Below, piece after piece: positions 55,003 to 64,000 of a DNA stretch of 64,000 bases (position 1 is the first letter of the stretch; each line of letters begins with the position of its first letter). Where the stretch lies: assembly GCA_025358925.1 (NCBI GenBank), contig JANYHT010000050.1, positions 248,001 through 312,000 on the forward strand, written 5' to 3'. The DNA comes from Gemmatimonadaceae bacterium. GTDB lineage: Bacteria; Gemmatimonadota; Gemmatimonadetes; Gemmatimonadales; Gemmatimonadaceae. The position numbers and the translations under genes were made by a program. The notes beneath the pieces were generated by a model, which did no database searches, had not been told where the DNA came from, and worked only from the letters and a program-made list of their open reading frames with translations.

Positions 55003-55488
55003 CTACGGATGCACGGCGCGTCGTTGCCGCAGAACTTCGTACACAGCGATCGCCACGCTCGTTGACAAGTTGAGTGAACGCACGCGTGCTGATTCGATTG
55101 GCATCGCCACGAACCGCTCGTGATATCGCGCATGCAGGTCGGCGGGCAATCCACCGGTCTCGCGTCCGAAAATGAGCACCACTCCCGGCGTTGCCGCGAG
55201 TGGTGCATCCCAGAACAATTGTGTCGCTTTTGTTGAGAAGAAATATGGTTCACCAAACGACGGTAATTCACGTTCAAACGCGTCCCAACTCGGCCACACA
55301 CGCACGTCGACATGTTCCCAGTAATCGAGCCCTGCGCGTTTCACTTCGCGCTCATCGAGCGAAAAACCAAGCGGTTCGATGAGGTGCAGCGTGGCACCAG
55401 CGGCGAGACACGTGCGGCCCGCGTTGCCGGTGTTCCAGTGAATTTCAGGGTGCACCAGCACAACGTGTGTCGTCAAGGGTCGTGTCAA
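55003..55488 (-). CDS. trmL: tRNA (cytidine/uridine-34-2'-O)-methyltransferase
   Basis: A 161-residue SPOUT methyltransferase. The three motifs are clear: HPEIHWNTGNAGRTCLAAGA at the start, VLIFGRETGGLP in the middle and RSLNLSTSVAIAVYEVLRQ forming the trefoil-knot SAM site. TrmL methylates the ribose of nucleotide 34 in tRNA-Leu isoacceptors. Length and motifs match TrmL rather than TrmH or RlmB, which have extra domains. It overlaps the upstream hypothetical gene by four bases and is followed directly by dinB. Confidence 0.95.
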   Translation of the reverse strand: MTRPLTTHVVLVHPEIHWNTGNAGRTCLAAGATLHLIEPLGFSLDEREVKRAGLDYWEHVDVRVWPSWDAFERELPSFGEPYFFSTKATQLFWDAPLAATPGVVLIFGRETGGLPADLHARYHERFVAMPIESARVRSLNLSTSVAIAVYEVLRQRRAVHP

Positions 55489-56027
55489 TAAATGCGTTTG
55501 TTGCCCCGACCAATGGCATCAAACAACTCACCAGCAGCGAGTTGCCACCACGTGCGGCTATCGGGTACGTCGTTCGTGCGCCCGGCGGCTTCGTCGGCGA
55601 GTTCCTGCAACTCAAACTCCCACATTTCGCGCGAGTCTTCTGGCAAAATTCCGCCGTTTGGTAAAAAGCACATCCCGTCTTCGTCGTCGAACACCACGAG
55701 CCCAAGTGTGGTTGCAAGATGGACGATCTGCGCGATCTGCAGCGTCGGCTCTTCCTCTGGGAGCGAGATGCGATACACCGCCGTGGTGCACGTCTTCACG
55801 CTCACCGTCGGATCACTCCCCCAGTATTCCGTCAGGCTGCGACCCGCAAGTCGTTCAACTGGCATCGCGTTGTACTGCGCGACCATCGCGGCGCCTAAGT
55901 CCACGAGCGGTGCGTGCGCGTAGTCAGGCACCGCGCTCAATCGCTCCATAATTTCCAACGCTTCGTGATGCGTGGACGGAAGCGGCTCGTGCCGAACGGG
56001 GTCCCAGATACAGATGTCGTAGTGCAT
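55485..56027 (-). CDS. conserved hypothetical protein upstream of trmL
   Basis: A 180-residue acidic cytosolic protein (HYDICIWDPVRHEPLPSTHH, then TLQIAQIVHLATTLGLVVFD and DDEDGMCFLPNGGILPEDSR). It has no signal peptide or membrane segment. The N-terminal strand-loop-helix and the central helix-strand pair suggest a small alpha/beta fold. No family is recognised. The stop overlaps the trmL start by four bases, so the three genes 56027-54520 form one operon; a link to tRNA modification is only suggested by this. Confidence 0.8.
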   Translation of the reverse strand: MHYDICIWDPVRHEPLPSTHHEALEIMERLSAVPDYAHAPLVDLGAAMVAQYNAMPVERLAGRSLTEYWGSDPTVSVKTCTTAVYRISLPEEEPTLQIAQIVHLATTLGLVVFDDEDGMCFLPNGGILPEDSREMWEFELQELADEAAGRTNDVPDSRTWWQLAAGELFDAIGRGNKRIY

Positions 56028-56066
56028 CGTGTCTCGTGCGTTGAAGGTGGTTGTGGAACGCAGCGC

Positions 56067-58412
56067 CTACTCGTCGGCCTTGCCCGCTTGCCACCCCACC
56101 AATTGTTTCGCGACGGGCAGCTCGCGTACACGTATGCCTGTTGCGGCGAAAATTGCATTCATGATTGCACCACCGGCGGGCGGCACACCGGGTTCACCAA
56201 TGCCACCGGGCAACCCTTCACTCGGTACCAAATGCACATCGACGATGTGTGGCGCCGCGCGCATCCGTGTGACGCCATAGTCACGAAAATTTGCTTGCAC
56301 CACGCGTCCGTCGGCAAATGCTATTTCGCTGTACAGCACATTGCTCATCGCCATGATGAGCGCGCCTTCCATCTGCGACTTGGCACGATCCGGATTGGCG
56401 ATGAAGCCGGCATCCACGGCGACCGTGGTCTTCGGTACCAGCACCGTGCCGTCGGGCAGTACCTCCACCTCAACGACCATCGCGACATACGACAAGAAGC
56501 TGCGATGCATCGCAATGCCGCGTCCGCGACCGCGCGGTAACGCGGTGCCGCGCCATCCACTCTTGTCGATTGCCAGTTCCACAACGCGACGAGCGCGCGC
56601 CGTGTCGAGCGGATGGTCGGTCCAATTTGCGCCATAGTTACTCGCCGGTTTCACAAGGCCTGCCTTTGACAGATCCACTGTGCGATCAGGTCCTAACAAC
56701 GACAACAAGAAGTCGGCAGAGTCTTTCTTTGCCGCGTGTGCGAGTTCGTCGACAAACGAGCCAATGGCAAACCCATGATGAATGGCGTTAACGCTGCGAT
56801 ACCAACCGATGCGTGTGTGCGCTACGGCGGGGCAAATCTCGACGCTCATGTTTGGAATATCAAACGGAATATCGCTCGCACCATTGGTCAGTTCATCGGG
56901 CTCAGCGCCCGCCACGTTTGGCGCGAACGTCGCCCCAATGGCCGGATACGCCGAACGATGCAACCATGAAGTCACCTTCCCGTTCGCATCGAGTCCCGCT
57001 TCCATGTGATGCGCGGCGACCGAGTGCAGATAGGAGTTGCGTAGGTCATCCTCGCGTGTCCACTGCACGCGCACTGGCGCACCTATTTCACGTGAGAGAA
57101 ACGCAGCTTCACACACGAAATCAGGTTTTGATTTTCGACCAAAACCACCGCCCAGCAGAGTCACATGCACGGTGACATTTGCCGCGTCAATCTTGAGATA
57201 TTGGGCAATGGTGTTGCGCGCATCCATCGGTGATTGCGTAGGTGCCCATGCTTCAACTTTTCCGTTGGTCACGTTGGCCAACGCGGCAACCGGCTCCATC
57301 TGCGCATGCGACAAATGCGGCATGTAATATTCGGCCTTCACCGTGCGACTTGCCGCAGCGAGTCCTTTCGTGATATCGCCGACAGCGCGGCCAGCCTTGC
57401 CCGGTTGGCGAACGGAATTCATCAAGGTCGTTTTGTATTGCACGCTGTCGTATGAAGCATTTACCCCGTTGTCCCATGTAATTTTAAGCGCGTCGCGTCC
57501 TTTGATGGCCGCCCACGTATTTTTTGCGATCACCGCGACGCCGCCGAGCGGTAAATACGCACCGGGGATTGGTGTTTCTGGAATGCGTACGATGCGTTCA
57601 ACGCCCGCGACTTTTAATGCGAGACTGTCGTCGACGCTGAGCGCCTTGCCGCCCCACACTGGAGGACGCGCGATGACGGCGAACTTCATGCCCGGCAATG
57701 TGACGTCGGCACCATAGATGGCCTTGCCTGTCGTCATTGCTACGAGATCGATCGACGTCATTTTCTTGCCTTCCCAACGCCGCTCGGACGGTGCTTTGAT
57801 GCGCACGCGCTCTTTTGTGGGCATGGCAATGGTGCGCGCTGTCGTCACCAACGCACCGAAAGACTTTGTGCGTCCGCTTGCGGTGTGCACAACAGCACCG
57901 TTGCGCGCCTTCACGTCGGTCGATGCAACACCCCATTCTTTCGCCGCTGCGTCCTCCATCAGCGCGCGCACCGTAGCACCGGCTTCGCGATATTTCGAGA
58001 GGAAATCGCGAATACTGGTGGAACCGTCCGTGTTTTGACTCCCGTATTTTTTCTCGTCGCCCAATGCCTGTTCGACGCGACATTTTGTCCAGTCAGCTTC
58101 CATTTCGTCGGCGATGATCATCGGCATGGTGGTGCGAATGCCCTGGCCCATTTCGGACCGGTGGCAAAGGATGGTGACGATGCCGTCGTCGCCGATTCGC
58201 ACGTACACGTGTGGCGCCCACGGTTCCGCGCTCAGTGTGAACATACCGTCTGCGGCGTCTAGCCGACGCACACCGAGCGTGCTCGCGGCGAGCACGAGTC
58301 CTCCGACGCCGAGCAATTTGACGAAATCACGACGCTGCGTATCCGAGACTGTTGACGATGGAGGCCGCGTGATAGATGCTGACATCCACGGAAGAAATTT
58401 GTGCGCGCTCAT
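56067..58412 (-). CDS. iorB: molybdopterin-binding subunit, IorB/xanthine-dehydrogenase type
   Basis: About 781 residues from ATG 58412, which overlaps the stop of the 2Fe-2S subunit (ATGA). A twin-arginine signal is seen at about residues 25-50 ([20 protein letters not shown]), so the folded enzyme is exported by Tat. Molybdenum-cofactor motifs include [14 protein letters not shown] and the active-site Glu region [14 protein letters not shown]. The length and order match isoquinoline 1-oxidoreductase beta-like subunits or aldehyde oxidases of the periplasm. It hydroxylates N-heterocycles or aldehydes with water. An accompanying c-type cytochrome gene is not present. Confidence 0.88.
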   Translation of the reverse strand: MSAHKFLPWMSASITRPPSSTVSDTQRRDFVKLLGVGGLVLAASTLGVRRLDAADGMFTLSAEPWAPHVYVRIGDDGIVTILCHRSEMGQGIRTTMPMIIADEMEADWTKCRVEQALGDEKKYGSQNTDGSTSIRDFLSKYREAGATVRALMEDAAAKEWGVASTDVKARNGAVVHTASGRTKSFGALVTTARTIAMPTKERVRIKAPSERRWEGKKMTSIDLVAMTTGKAIYGADVTLPGMKFAVIARPPVWGGKALSVDDSLALKVAGVERIVRIPETPIPGAYLPLGGVAVIAKNTWAAIKGRDALKITWDNGVNASYDSVQYKTTLMNSVRQPGKAGRAVGDITKGLAAASRTVKAEYYMPHLSHAQMEPVAALANVTNGKVEAWAPTQSPMDARNTIAQYLKIDAANVTVHVTLLGGGFGRKSKPDFVCEAAFLSREIGAPVRVQWTREDDLRNSYLHSVAAHHMEAGLDANGKVTSWLHRSAYPAIGATFAPNVAGAEPDELTNGASDIPFDIPNMSVEICPAVAHTRIGWYRSVNAIHHGFAIGSFVDELAHAAKKDSADFLLSLLGPDRTVDLSKAGLVKPASNYGANWTDHPLDTARARRVVELAIDKSGWRGTALPRGRGRGIAMHRSFLSYVAMVVEVEVLPDGTVLVPKTTVAVDAGFIANPDRAKSQMEGALIMAMSNVLYSEIAFADGRVVQANFRDYGVTRMRAAPHIVDVHLVPSEGLPGGIGEPGVPPAGGAIMNAIFAATGIRVRELPVAKQLVGWQAGKADE

Positions 58413-58876
58413 CGCGGCATCTCCGCCGCTGCTTTGATCGCGGCGCGTATGCGTGGGTATGTGCCGCATCGACAAATGTGTCCGTTCATCGCCGCGTCGA
58501 TATCGGTGTCACTGGGTTTAACGTGTTGTTTGAGCAGGTTCGCGGCCTGCATGATTTGTCCACTTTGGCAGAAGCCGCATTGCGGAACATCGATCTCGCG
58601 CCACGCGAGCTGCAGTGGATGTTCTCCGCTTGGATGCAATCCTTCAATGGTTGTGACGCTGGCATCGTTCAGTGTTTGCATGCGACGTTGACATGCGCGA
58701 ACCGGTGCGCCATCCACATGCACCGTGCATGCCCCACATTGCGAAATGCCGCAGCCGTACTTGGTGCCAGTGAGCGCCAGTTCGTCGCGGAGGAACCACA
58801 ACAGCGGCATCGTTGCGTCGCCGTCGAACGTTCGACGCGTTCCGTTCACTGTGAGTGTGATTGGGGCGGAATTCAT
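58409..58876 (-). CDS. iorA: 2Fe-2S subunit, IorA type
   Basis: About 155 residues from ATG 58876 ([20 protein letters not shown]). Two [2Fe-2S] clusters are specified: a plant-type ferredoxin motif [22 protein letters not shown] and a second set of cysteines in [11 protein letters not shown] and [10 protein letters not shown]. It passes electrons from the molybdenum subunit encoded next, with which it overlaps by four bases. It has no signal of its own; it probably travels through Tat bound to the large subunit. Confidence 0.92.
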   Translation of the reverse strand: MNSAPITLTVNGTRRTFDGDATMPLLWFLRDELALTGTKYGCGISQCGACTVHVDGAPVRACQRRMQTLNDASVTTIEGLHPSGEHPLQLAWREIDVPQCGFCQSGQIMQAANLLKQHVKPSDTDIDAAMNGHICRCGTYPRIRAAIKAAAEMPR

Positions 58877-59002
58877 ACGATGTCCGGAAAATGGGAGCGT
58901 GTTGAAATTCACTCCCTGTAGCTTCGCACGAAAGCGGGTGAATCGCGAGTGGGGATGGCGTGATCGGCCACCCCCGAACGTGTCCTCCCACGTCGCGTTC
59001 GG

Positions 59003-59539
59003 CTACGTATCGAGTACGCGATCCACCCGTCGCTTCCGGCTTAATGCGACCGCCGTCACCAGCGCAAACAAAATGCCCACGGGTAATGGTTCGAGCAGCG
59101 TATACGCAATGTTGACGAGCGGATTCTTGTACATCTCTTTGAATTCCGTCATCTGCTTCGTTTGCGCGGCGATTTGCGCGTCAGTTGCGCCAGATGTTTT
59201 CGCCTTCTCGACGGCGTACGCTGCGTACTTGTCCCCGAAATCCGGAGCCAATTTGTAATAAATCAACTCCCATGTTGTCACATAGCACACAGTCGCAATG
59301 GCCGTGATCAGGAGACCGACCGACAACGCGCGGCCAAACGTGACGCGACCCCCGCCGACCGTATCCCGATACGACTTGACGCCAAAAAACACCATGAGAA
59401 ACGCCAGCACCATCGTGGTATAGCCGATAATGGCGCCATTTTCAAAACCAATCTTGTCTTGGAACGGCAGGGTGAGGAGCATCATCGCCGAAAGGACGGC
59501 ACCGGCAATGAGCCCGAACGTCAGTACGATTTTTCGCAT
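59003..59539 (-). CDS. DUF4199 membrane protein
   Basis: About 178 residues from ATG 59539, preceded by CAGGAG. Four transmembrane helices are visible (LTFGLIAGAVLSAMMLLTLP, MVLAFLMVFFGVKSYRD, GLLITAIATVCYVTTWELIY and LLEPLPVGILFALVTAVALS), with a soluble helical insert of about 45 residues between helices 3 and 4 (DKYAAYAVEKAKTSGATDAQ). This is the DUF4199 layout, found mostly in Bacteroidota, Acidobacteria and Gemmatimonadota. The function is unknown. Monocistronic by spacing. Confidence 0.87.
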   Translation of the reverse strand: MRKIVLTFGLIAGAVLSAMMLLTLPFQDKIGFENGAIIGYTTMVLAFLMVFFGVKSYRDTVGGGRVTFGRALSVGLLITAIATVCYVTTWELIYYKLAPDFGDKYAAYAVEKAKTSGATDAQIAAQTKQMTEFKEMYKNPLVNIAYTLLEPLPVGILFALVTAVALSRKRRVDRVLDT

Positions 59540-59687
59540 CGCAACTCCTGGTTGGTTAAGGACGGCCGATTCTACTCGCCGACGTCGTCCGTGCGCGTCA
59601 CCCGAAGGTATGATTTTGCACAATTCTGCGCGAAATCATACGAACGTAGGGGGTTGGATGCGTTATCACGCTGTCACGACGACGCTC

Positions 59688-60096
59688 CTACCGCGTCGAC
59701 CGCTCCTCGCGGCGACCCGTACCCCACGTCAGACCGAAAAACAGTCGTGACGCCGTTGGTCGCAAACCTTTACTTTCTCCGTCACGCGATGCGGCCCAAC
59801 CCACATACACATCGCGGTACCGCGCCGTCAGTCCGTACTCACCTTCAATGCCGCTGACCCTGTCTCCCGACGCCGACACTCGCCTTTGCTGACCTTTGTA
59901 TCGAGATAGTACACCTTGAACGCGTAGCGTAACCCAAGAAACGGCGTAATCGTTGCTCCGCGGTACACCGGCTGTTCGATGCCAACGGAAAACCCGCCGC
60001 GCACCACGGCCACGCGCGACGATCCACGTCGACAGTAATACTGTGGTGTGCGTCAACTGGCGTTTCTTGTGTCCGCTCGAATGTCGCGCGCCGCAA
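59688..60096 (-). pseudogene. outer-membrane beta-barrel fragment, broken
   Basis: Pieces in three frames line up as the C-terminal part of a barrel-like protein: DAHHSITVDVDRR, then VVRGGFSVGIEQPVYRGATI and FLGLRYAFKVYYLDTKVSKG, then RVSGIEGEYGLTARYRDVYV and SRLFFGLTWGTGRR to the stop at 59688. Alternating hydrophobic residues and the aromatic strands fit an outer-membrane barrel. The N-terminal portion would lie where the AraC gene ends and is absent, so the gene is also truncated. Confidence 0.5.
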
Positions 60097-61173
60097 CTAT
60101 GCCGTCGCAGGAACATTGCGGACCCTCGCTCTCGGGCTCGTGCCCGTCCATCGCTTAAACGCTCGCGAAAACGCCGCTGGATCTGAAAACCCCACCCGCT
60201 GTGCAACGTCGCCAACGGACAACGTGCGATCGCGTAAATAGTGCAGCGCCATCATATGTCGGGCGTCGTCGAGGATTTGTTCGAACGTGGCCTCTTCCGC
60301 TTTTAACGCACGGTACAGCGTGGGCCGACTCATGGCCAGTAACGTCGAGATACGATCCATGCTCACGCGACCCGTATGCAAGATCGGCAGTAGCGTCGCC
60401 TCCACTCGACCGCGCGTTGAACGCATTTGCGCGAGTGTTTTCAGCAACGCGTCGGCGTGCACCGTGAGCACACCAAGCGAATAGCGCGGAGCACGCGCGA
60501 TGCGTTGCACGAGCCAAGCGGGGTCGAATAAAATCGCGCTCTGCGCACACCCAAATTTTACGGGTACACCCAACACGCGGACATATTCCTCGCACGATAG
60601 CGGTGCGTCATGCGCGAACTGCACCGCATACACGAGCCCTGGGTCGAACATCTTGCGTACGCTCGTCACCATGCGCGTGAATGTCGACTCGGTAAGTTCG
60701 GGACACAGGCCGTAGTGTTGCCGGTTGTCGATGAGCCAGACGCCACGCTCATCATGCTGTAGCACGTAATGATTTTCACCGTGCACACCGCCCACGTCCA
60801 GCGCAATGCGTCCGTATCGATTGAGCATCACAAACGCCTCGGTCACGGTTTCACAAGCGGCGCCAATTAGTGCAATGATCGAAAGATCCGCACAGTTAGT
60901 CGATGCGCCAAAATGTAGTGCCAGCGCCGGATCACTACACACTGATTGCGCGCCGCGCATCAGCGCGATGTACTGCAGCAGCGGCACGCGATTGAAGTGA
61001 TCTGCAAGCAACGATGGATGGATCCCCGAGTGCTCCAGCAGCGCCTCGCGACCGGCGCCGTGTAACACGGCATACTCGAGCAGACCATGCGCGTAACCCG
61101 CGGCCATCGTCACGTCGGTGAGTGTTGCGGTTGCGGTGTCGCCGGAAGTCATGTTGTTGATCTGTGCGATCAT
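60097..61173 (-). CDS. AraC-family transcriptional regulator
   Basis: About 358 residues from ATG 61173; ATGs at 61218 and 61152 are alternatives. Residues about 30-215 form the Arabinose_bd-type (PF12625) N-terminal domain common in OruR/ArgR-like regulators (LALHFGASTNCADLSIIALI). Residues about 265-358 hold the two helix-turn-helices of AraC (MDRISTLLAMSRPTLYRALK and VGDVAQRVGFSDPAAFSRAF, then KRWTGTSPRA). The ligand is unknown. It is divergent from the DUF2306 gene and may control it. Confidence 0.9.
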   Translation of the reverse strand: MIAQINNMTSGDTATATLTDVTMAAGYAHGLLEYAVLHGAGREALLEHSGIHPSLLADHFNRVPLLQYIALMRGAQSVCSDPALALHFGASTNCADLSIIALIGAACETVTEAFVMLNRYGRIALDVGGVHGENHYVLQHDERGVWLIDNRQHYGLCPELTESTFTRMVTSVRKMFDPGLVYAVQFAHDAPLSCEEYVRVLGVPVKFGCAQSAILFDPAWLVQRIARAPRYSLGVLTVHADALLKTLAQMRSTRGRVEATLLPILHTGRVSMDRISTLLAMSRPTLYRALKAEEATFEQILDDARHMMALHYLRDRTLSVGDVAQRVGFSDPAAFSRAFKRWTGTSPRARVRNVPATA

Positions 61174-61272
61174 GGTGGCCGTGGTGCCGACGACATATGC
61201 TCGGTGTTCAGTAGCCACGCCATCTGCGCGTCGCTGTCCTTGGATCTACGGCAACGCACGGAGCGGGTTTCG

Positions 61273-62073
61273 TTGACACACCATCGAATAGGAAGTACGC
61301 TGCTTCGGAGCGCGGCTGTGTTGTGGTACGTCGTGGCAGTTGTTGGACAGTTAATGTTCGCGCTGTACATCACGGTGCTTTACGGCGGTGGCGCGTTGCG
61401 CGGAGACCTCACTGTTTTTAACGCCGTCATGCCGAAGGGCTACGTGCAAGGTGACGCGCTGGGGAATGCCACGGTCTTCGTGCATTTAGCACTCGCCGTA
61501 GCCATCATCATTGGCGGTGCGTTGCAACTCATACCGTGGGTGCGAAAACACGCGCCCTGGCTGCATCGCCGCGTTGGCCGCACGTACATCATGGCTGCAG
61601 TATTGATCAGTGTTGGCGGATTATATCTCGTGTGGGTGCGCGGGGCAGTGGGTGACGTGACGCAGCATATCGCGTCAACGCTCAATGCGTCATTGATTGT
61701 GAGTTGCGGTATTCTCGCGTGGCGTGCGGCGCGAGCGAGCGATTTTGATCAGCACCGCCGTTGGGCGTTGCGCTTCTTTCTTTCGGCAAGCGGAGTATGG
61801 TTTTTCCGCGTTGGTCTCATGCTGTGGTTGCTGATCTTTCGACGTCCCGCGGGCTTTGATGCAAAGACATTTGAAGGTCCATTTTTATCGACCTTGGCAT
61901 TTGCGGAATCAATTGTGCCGCTCGCGATGCTGCAGCTATATCTGTGGGCACACGAGACTGCGGGCGATCGCGCGCAGGTCATCGTTGCAATGCTGCTCGT
62001 GGTGCTCACATGCGCGATGGCGGTCGGGATTGTTGGCGCGACGCTGGGCATGTGGTTGCCAAAGATGCGCTGA
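61273..62073 (+). CDS. DUF2306 membrane protein
   Basis: About 266 residues if a TTG at 61273 is the start; GTG at about 61316 is an alternative and no good ribosome-binding site is seen. Seven hydrophobic helices are visible (LWYVVAVVGQLMFALYITVL, VFVHLALAVAIIIGGALQLI, TYIMAAVLISVGGLYLVWV, ASLIVSCGILAWRA, ALRFFLSASGVWFFRVGLML, LAMLQLYLW, IVAMLLVVLTCAMAVGIVGA). The DUF2306 hallmark is the histidine-bearing HAPWLHRRVGRTY and DFDQHRRWALRF. These suggest a haem- or quinone-linked role, but it is untested. Confidence 0.8.
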   Translation: MTHHRIGSTLLRSAAVLWYVVAVVGQLMFALYITVLYGGGALRGDLTVFNAVMPKGYVQGDALGNATVFVHLALAVAIIIGGALQLIPWVRKHAPWLHRRVGRTYIMAAVLISVGGLYLVWVRGAVGDVTQHIASTLNASLIVSCGILAWRAARASDFDQHRRWALRFFLSASGVWFFRVGLMLWLLIFRRPAGFDAKTFEGPFLSTLAFAESIVPLAMLQLYLWAHETAGDRAQVIVAMLLVVLTCAMAVGIVGATLGMWLPKMR

Positions 62074-62091
62074 GTGCGATGCTCGGCCGTG

Positions 62092-62305
62092 CTATTGAGT
62101 CAACGCCATCCGTTCAATCGCCGGCAGTCGTACGGTGATCAATCGACGCATACGTTCGAGCACAGCCGCGTCATCCGCCGCCGTCGCGTCTGGCGACAAT
62201 CAACGCGCCTCCGCGAAAGGTGAGCCCGTCTGGCATCGAACGATTGCCGTGCATGGCAGATGATGCGGTGGGGTCGCTGACGAATGCGCGAACGCCGAGA
62301 GCACA
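62092..62305 (-). pseudogene. possible 3' remnant of an unknown gene
   Basis: The 372-base gap before the nor genes has no intact gene. Reading leftward, FVSDPTASSAMHGNRSMPDG then LTFRGGALIV ends near 62195, and one frame over PDATAADDAAVLERMRRLIT continues to VRLPAIERMALTQ and the stop at 62092. The helical, protein-like C-terminus suggests a decayed gene tail. No family is recognised. The rest of the gap (62310-62445) must carry the nor promoter; no clear FNR/NNR box was found. Confidence 0.3.
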
Positions 62306-62445
62306 CGTTGCCTTTCGGCATTTGCTCTATCGCATGTCGGCGGGTAGCCGTATGTATCTCTGCTGTTGATTGCGTCGGCCCCGCAGGACACGTCCGTTCG
62401 TACGCCAGCGGCACATCCAAACTCTGCATTTTCTGTGAGGCGCCA

Positions 62446-62586
62446 ATGCCGGATCCGAGTCTCTCGCTGCCACCAGCGGCTGGCATCATCAGGGCGCTTT
62501 CCCTGCTGATGATCGCGCTTATGGTGGGTGCCATCATTTACGCCACGTGGATCGTGATCGCGAATTGGAGTCACATCGGAGTTTGA
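62446..62586 (+). CDS. 46-residue membrane protein heading the nor operon
   Basis: MPDPSLSLPPAAGIIRALSL followed by a single transmembrane helix (LLMIALMVGAIIYATWIVIA) and NWSHIGV. The long frame upstream of ATG 62446 is Arg/Cys-rich and not credible. It ends nine bases before norC and so is co-transcribed. Small single-helix proteins precede norC in some cNOR operons and may help assembly, but the family is not recognised. Confidence 0.65.
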   Translation: MPDPSLSLPPAAGIIRALSLLMIALMVGAIIYATWIVIANWSHIGV

Positions 62587-62595
62587 GGAGGCAAG

Positions 62596-63414
62596 ATGAA
62601 TAAGCGGCAAACGCGCGCGTTTTTCTATGCCGGAACCGGGGTTTGTGCCCTCGTGTTCCTCGGAATGACGTGGGATACGCATCGGCAAATACCGAAACTG
62701 ACAAACGAATCGAAGCTTACCTCTGAGGTAATTCAGGGAAAACGTGTCTGGCACAAAAACGATTGTATCAACTGCCACACACTGTTGGGGGAGGGTGCGT
62801 ACTTCGCGCCCGATCTCACCAAGATCACGCAGCAGCGCGGAGCGCCGTACATCAAGGCATTTCTGAAGGACCCGTCGAAGTTCTATTCCGAGGAACGTGA
62901 TCGCCGCCTGATGCCGACGCTCAATCTCTCGGACAAGGAGATCGATGATGTCATCGCCTTTCTCGAGTGGGTTGGGCACATCGATACGCAGGGATGGCCA
63001 CCGCGTCCCATCCTCGTCTCGGGGTCCGCAATTCCCGGTACCGGGATCATGGGCGCGGTCGCCGGAGCGGCGCCGTCGAACGAGCCAATCGCACTCGGCC
63101 AAGCGTTGTACCGTGCGTCGCCCCCGGGTTGTTTCGCGTGCCACTCCGTTTCGCCGGGAGTGAACCTTGTGGGACCGTCGCTCGCTGACATTGCGGCAAC
63201 GGCTCGTCGGCGCATTGCATCTCCGGCTTACCACGGTGCGTCCAAGGACGCAGCTGCATACATCCGCGAATCCATCCTGAACCCGAACGCCTTTGTGGTT
63301 GTCGGCCCGACTTTCTCGAGCGGTGGGCTTTCCCTCATGCCCGCAGGATTCGACGCGTCGCTCACTCCGCGCCAGATCGACGACCTCGTCGCCTACCTCA
63401 TGACGCTTAAATAG
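62596..63414 (+). CDS. norC: nitric oxide reductase cytochrome c subunit, di-haem
   Basis: A 272-residue NorC from ATG 62596, preceded by a perfect GAGGAGG. An N-terminal anchor helix (AFFYAGTGVCALVFLGMTWD) is followed by a cytochrome c domain with haem motif CINCH (residues 57-61) and the TLLGEGAYFAPDLTKI stretch typical of NorC. Standard NorC ends at about residue 150. Here a second cytochrome c domain follows, with CFACH (residues 179-183) and Met ligand candidate in LSLMPAGFDASL. NorC takes electrons from periplasmic donors and passes them to NorB, which reduces NO to N2O. norB follows 11 bases later. Confidence 0.93.
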   Translation: MNKRQTRAFFYAGTGVCALVFLGMTWDTHRQIPKLTNESKLTSEVIQGKRVWHKNDCINCHTLLGEGAYFAPDLTKITQQRGAPYIKAFLKDPSKFYSEERDRRLMPTLNLSDKEIDDVIAFLEWVGHIDTQGWPPRPILVSGSAIPGTGIMGAVAGAAPSNEPIALGQALYRASPPGCFACHSVSPGVNLVGPSLADIAATARRRIASPAYHGASKDAAAYIRESILNPNAFVVVGPTFSSGGLSLMPAGFDASLTPRQIDDLVAYLMTLK

Positions 63415-63425
63415 GAGCATTGCAC

Positions 63426-64000
63426 ATGCGCTATAAGTCGCAGCGGGTAGCCTACGCGTACTGGGTTGTTGCGCTGCTCCTGTACGGACTCCAGATGGTG
63501 TTCGGACTCCTGGCTGTCGCGAAATACCTCGGTCCCGATCCACTGCTTCACTACCTCCCGTTCGACCGGGTCAAAGAAGTTCACACCAACGTCCTGCTCG
63601 TTTGGGTGTTGACCGGATTCATGGGAGGCGCGTACTGGCTCGTTCCCGAGGAGTCGCGCACAGAGCTGTATTCGCCGCGGCTCGCGTACGCGGCGCTCGC
63701 GCTGTGGACGACCGCGGGGGTCACGGCGGTGGTCGGCTACCTGTTCGGCTGGACGGAGGGCAACAAGCTCCTCGAACAACCGTATCCGGTGAAGATCGCG
63801 ATCGTGATCGTCATGCTCATGTTCCTGTACAATTTGGGCATGACCATCTGGCGCGCAAAACGCCTGACCACCACTGAAGGCGTGTTGGTCGCAGGGCTCG
63901 CGCTCACAGCGATTCTTTACCTGCCCGCCCTGCTGGTCTTCGACAATTATACGCTCAGCATCTTCTACCGCTGGTGGACGGTGCACCTCTGGGTTGAAGG
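63426..64000 (+). CDS. norB: nitric oxide reductase subunit B, 3' end outside window
   Basis: ATG 63426, preceded by GGAGCATT, opens a frame that is still open at the right edge (191 codons visible). The start RYKSQRVAYAYWVVALLLYG, the haem-ligand region FDRVKEVHTNVLLVWVLTGF then MGGAYWLVPEE, and YNLGMTIWRAKRL are characteristic of the cNOR catalytic subunit. Normal NorB has about 450 residues and twelve helices. It is the binuclear haem b3/Fe-B enzyme of the inner membrane. No nirK, nirS or nos genes are visible, so the role may be NO detoxification or partial denitrification. Confidence 0.93.
   Translation, partial: MRYKSQRVAYAYWVVALLLYGLQMVFGLLAVAKYLGPDPLLHYLPFDRVKEVHTNVLLVWVLTGFMGGAYWLVPEESRTELYSPRLAYAALALWTTAGVTAVVGYLFGWTEGNKLLEQPYPVKIAIVIVMLMFLYNLGMTIWRAKRLTTTEGVLVAGLALTAILYLPALLVFDNYTLSIFYRWWTVHLWVE

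Noticed and set aside
62200..63543. 447-codon open frame on the minus strand across norC
   Set aside because: Antisense to a clear di-haem NorC; the composition is Arg-rich with no motifs.

Overview
The window reads as chromosomal DNA of a free-living, heterotrophic, Gram-negative bacterium. The best guess is Gemmatimonadota. This rests on gene content: TonB-dependent receptor, sortilin/VPS10-like BNR propeller, S9, M28 and amidohydrolase exoenzymes, PEP-CTERM proteins, serine/threonine kinases fused to TPRs, a SigX5-type ECF sigma factor and a cNOR operon. Base composition is moderately GC-rich by eye (not counted). No rRNA, tRNA, CRISPR array, phage or transposase gene was found.

Layout. 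1-7033: a DinB-like gene entering from the left, a leftward operon (XRE-cupin regulator, GNAT, cupin, broken beta-propeller lipoprotein) and a tightly overlapped rightward operon (exported esterase, SsuD-like monooxygenase, APC permease). 7104-20267: two toxin-antitoxin pairs (DUF433/DUF5615 and Phd/PIN), DUF2277, two PEP-CTERM proteins, an S9 peptidase, an amidohydrolase, a sigma-factor relic followed by intact DoxX and VOC genes, a CrtI-like flavoprotein and an exported double-VOC protein. 20272-31286: OPT transporter, small unknowns, a second exported double-VOC protein, an exported unknown, and a large soluble hybrid histidine kinase overlapping an exported protein gene. 31296-35194: three consecutive broken genes (acetylxylan esterase, STPK-TPR, LamG/PEP-CTERM). 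35250-43843: TonB receptor, broken membrane gene, PEBP, VPS10-like propeller, fasciclin, broken lipoprotein. 43917-50669: DUF6174, a four-unit array of TIR-like elements that runs into a beheaded ABC ATPase, a 1016-residue APH-M23-aminotransferase fusion and an M28 peptidase. 50705-62073: malic enzyme, amidohydrolase, TonB-domain protein, a solitary diverged element, a TrmL/DinB operon, an IorAB-type molybdenum oxidoreductase pair, DUF4199, a barrel relic, an AraC regulator and DUF2306. 62446-64000: start of a nitric oxide reductase operon (small membrane protein, di-haem NorC, NorB running off the edge).

Two themes stand out. First, about ten genes are broken while very long neighbours (1275, 1130, 1016 and 934 residues) are intact. 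Two of the broken genes have large internal deletions that simple base-calling errors do not explain. Second, the repeat array at 44.5-45.4 kb joins the ABC ATPase exactly at its Walker A motif, and a diverged solitary copy at 54.3 kb ends directly against a dinB stop codon. This suggests a small element family involved in local rearrangement. The intact genes mostly serve peptide and polymer use (S9, M28, OPT, APC, TonB receptor), with stress and redox functions alongside (NOR, IorAB, DoxX/VOC).
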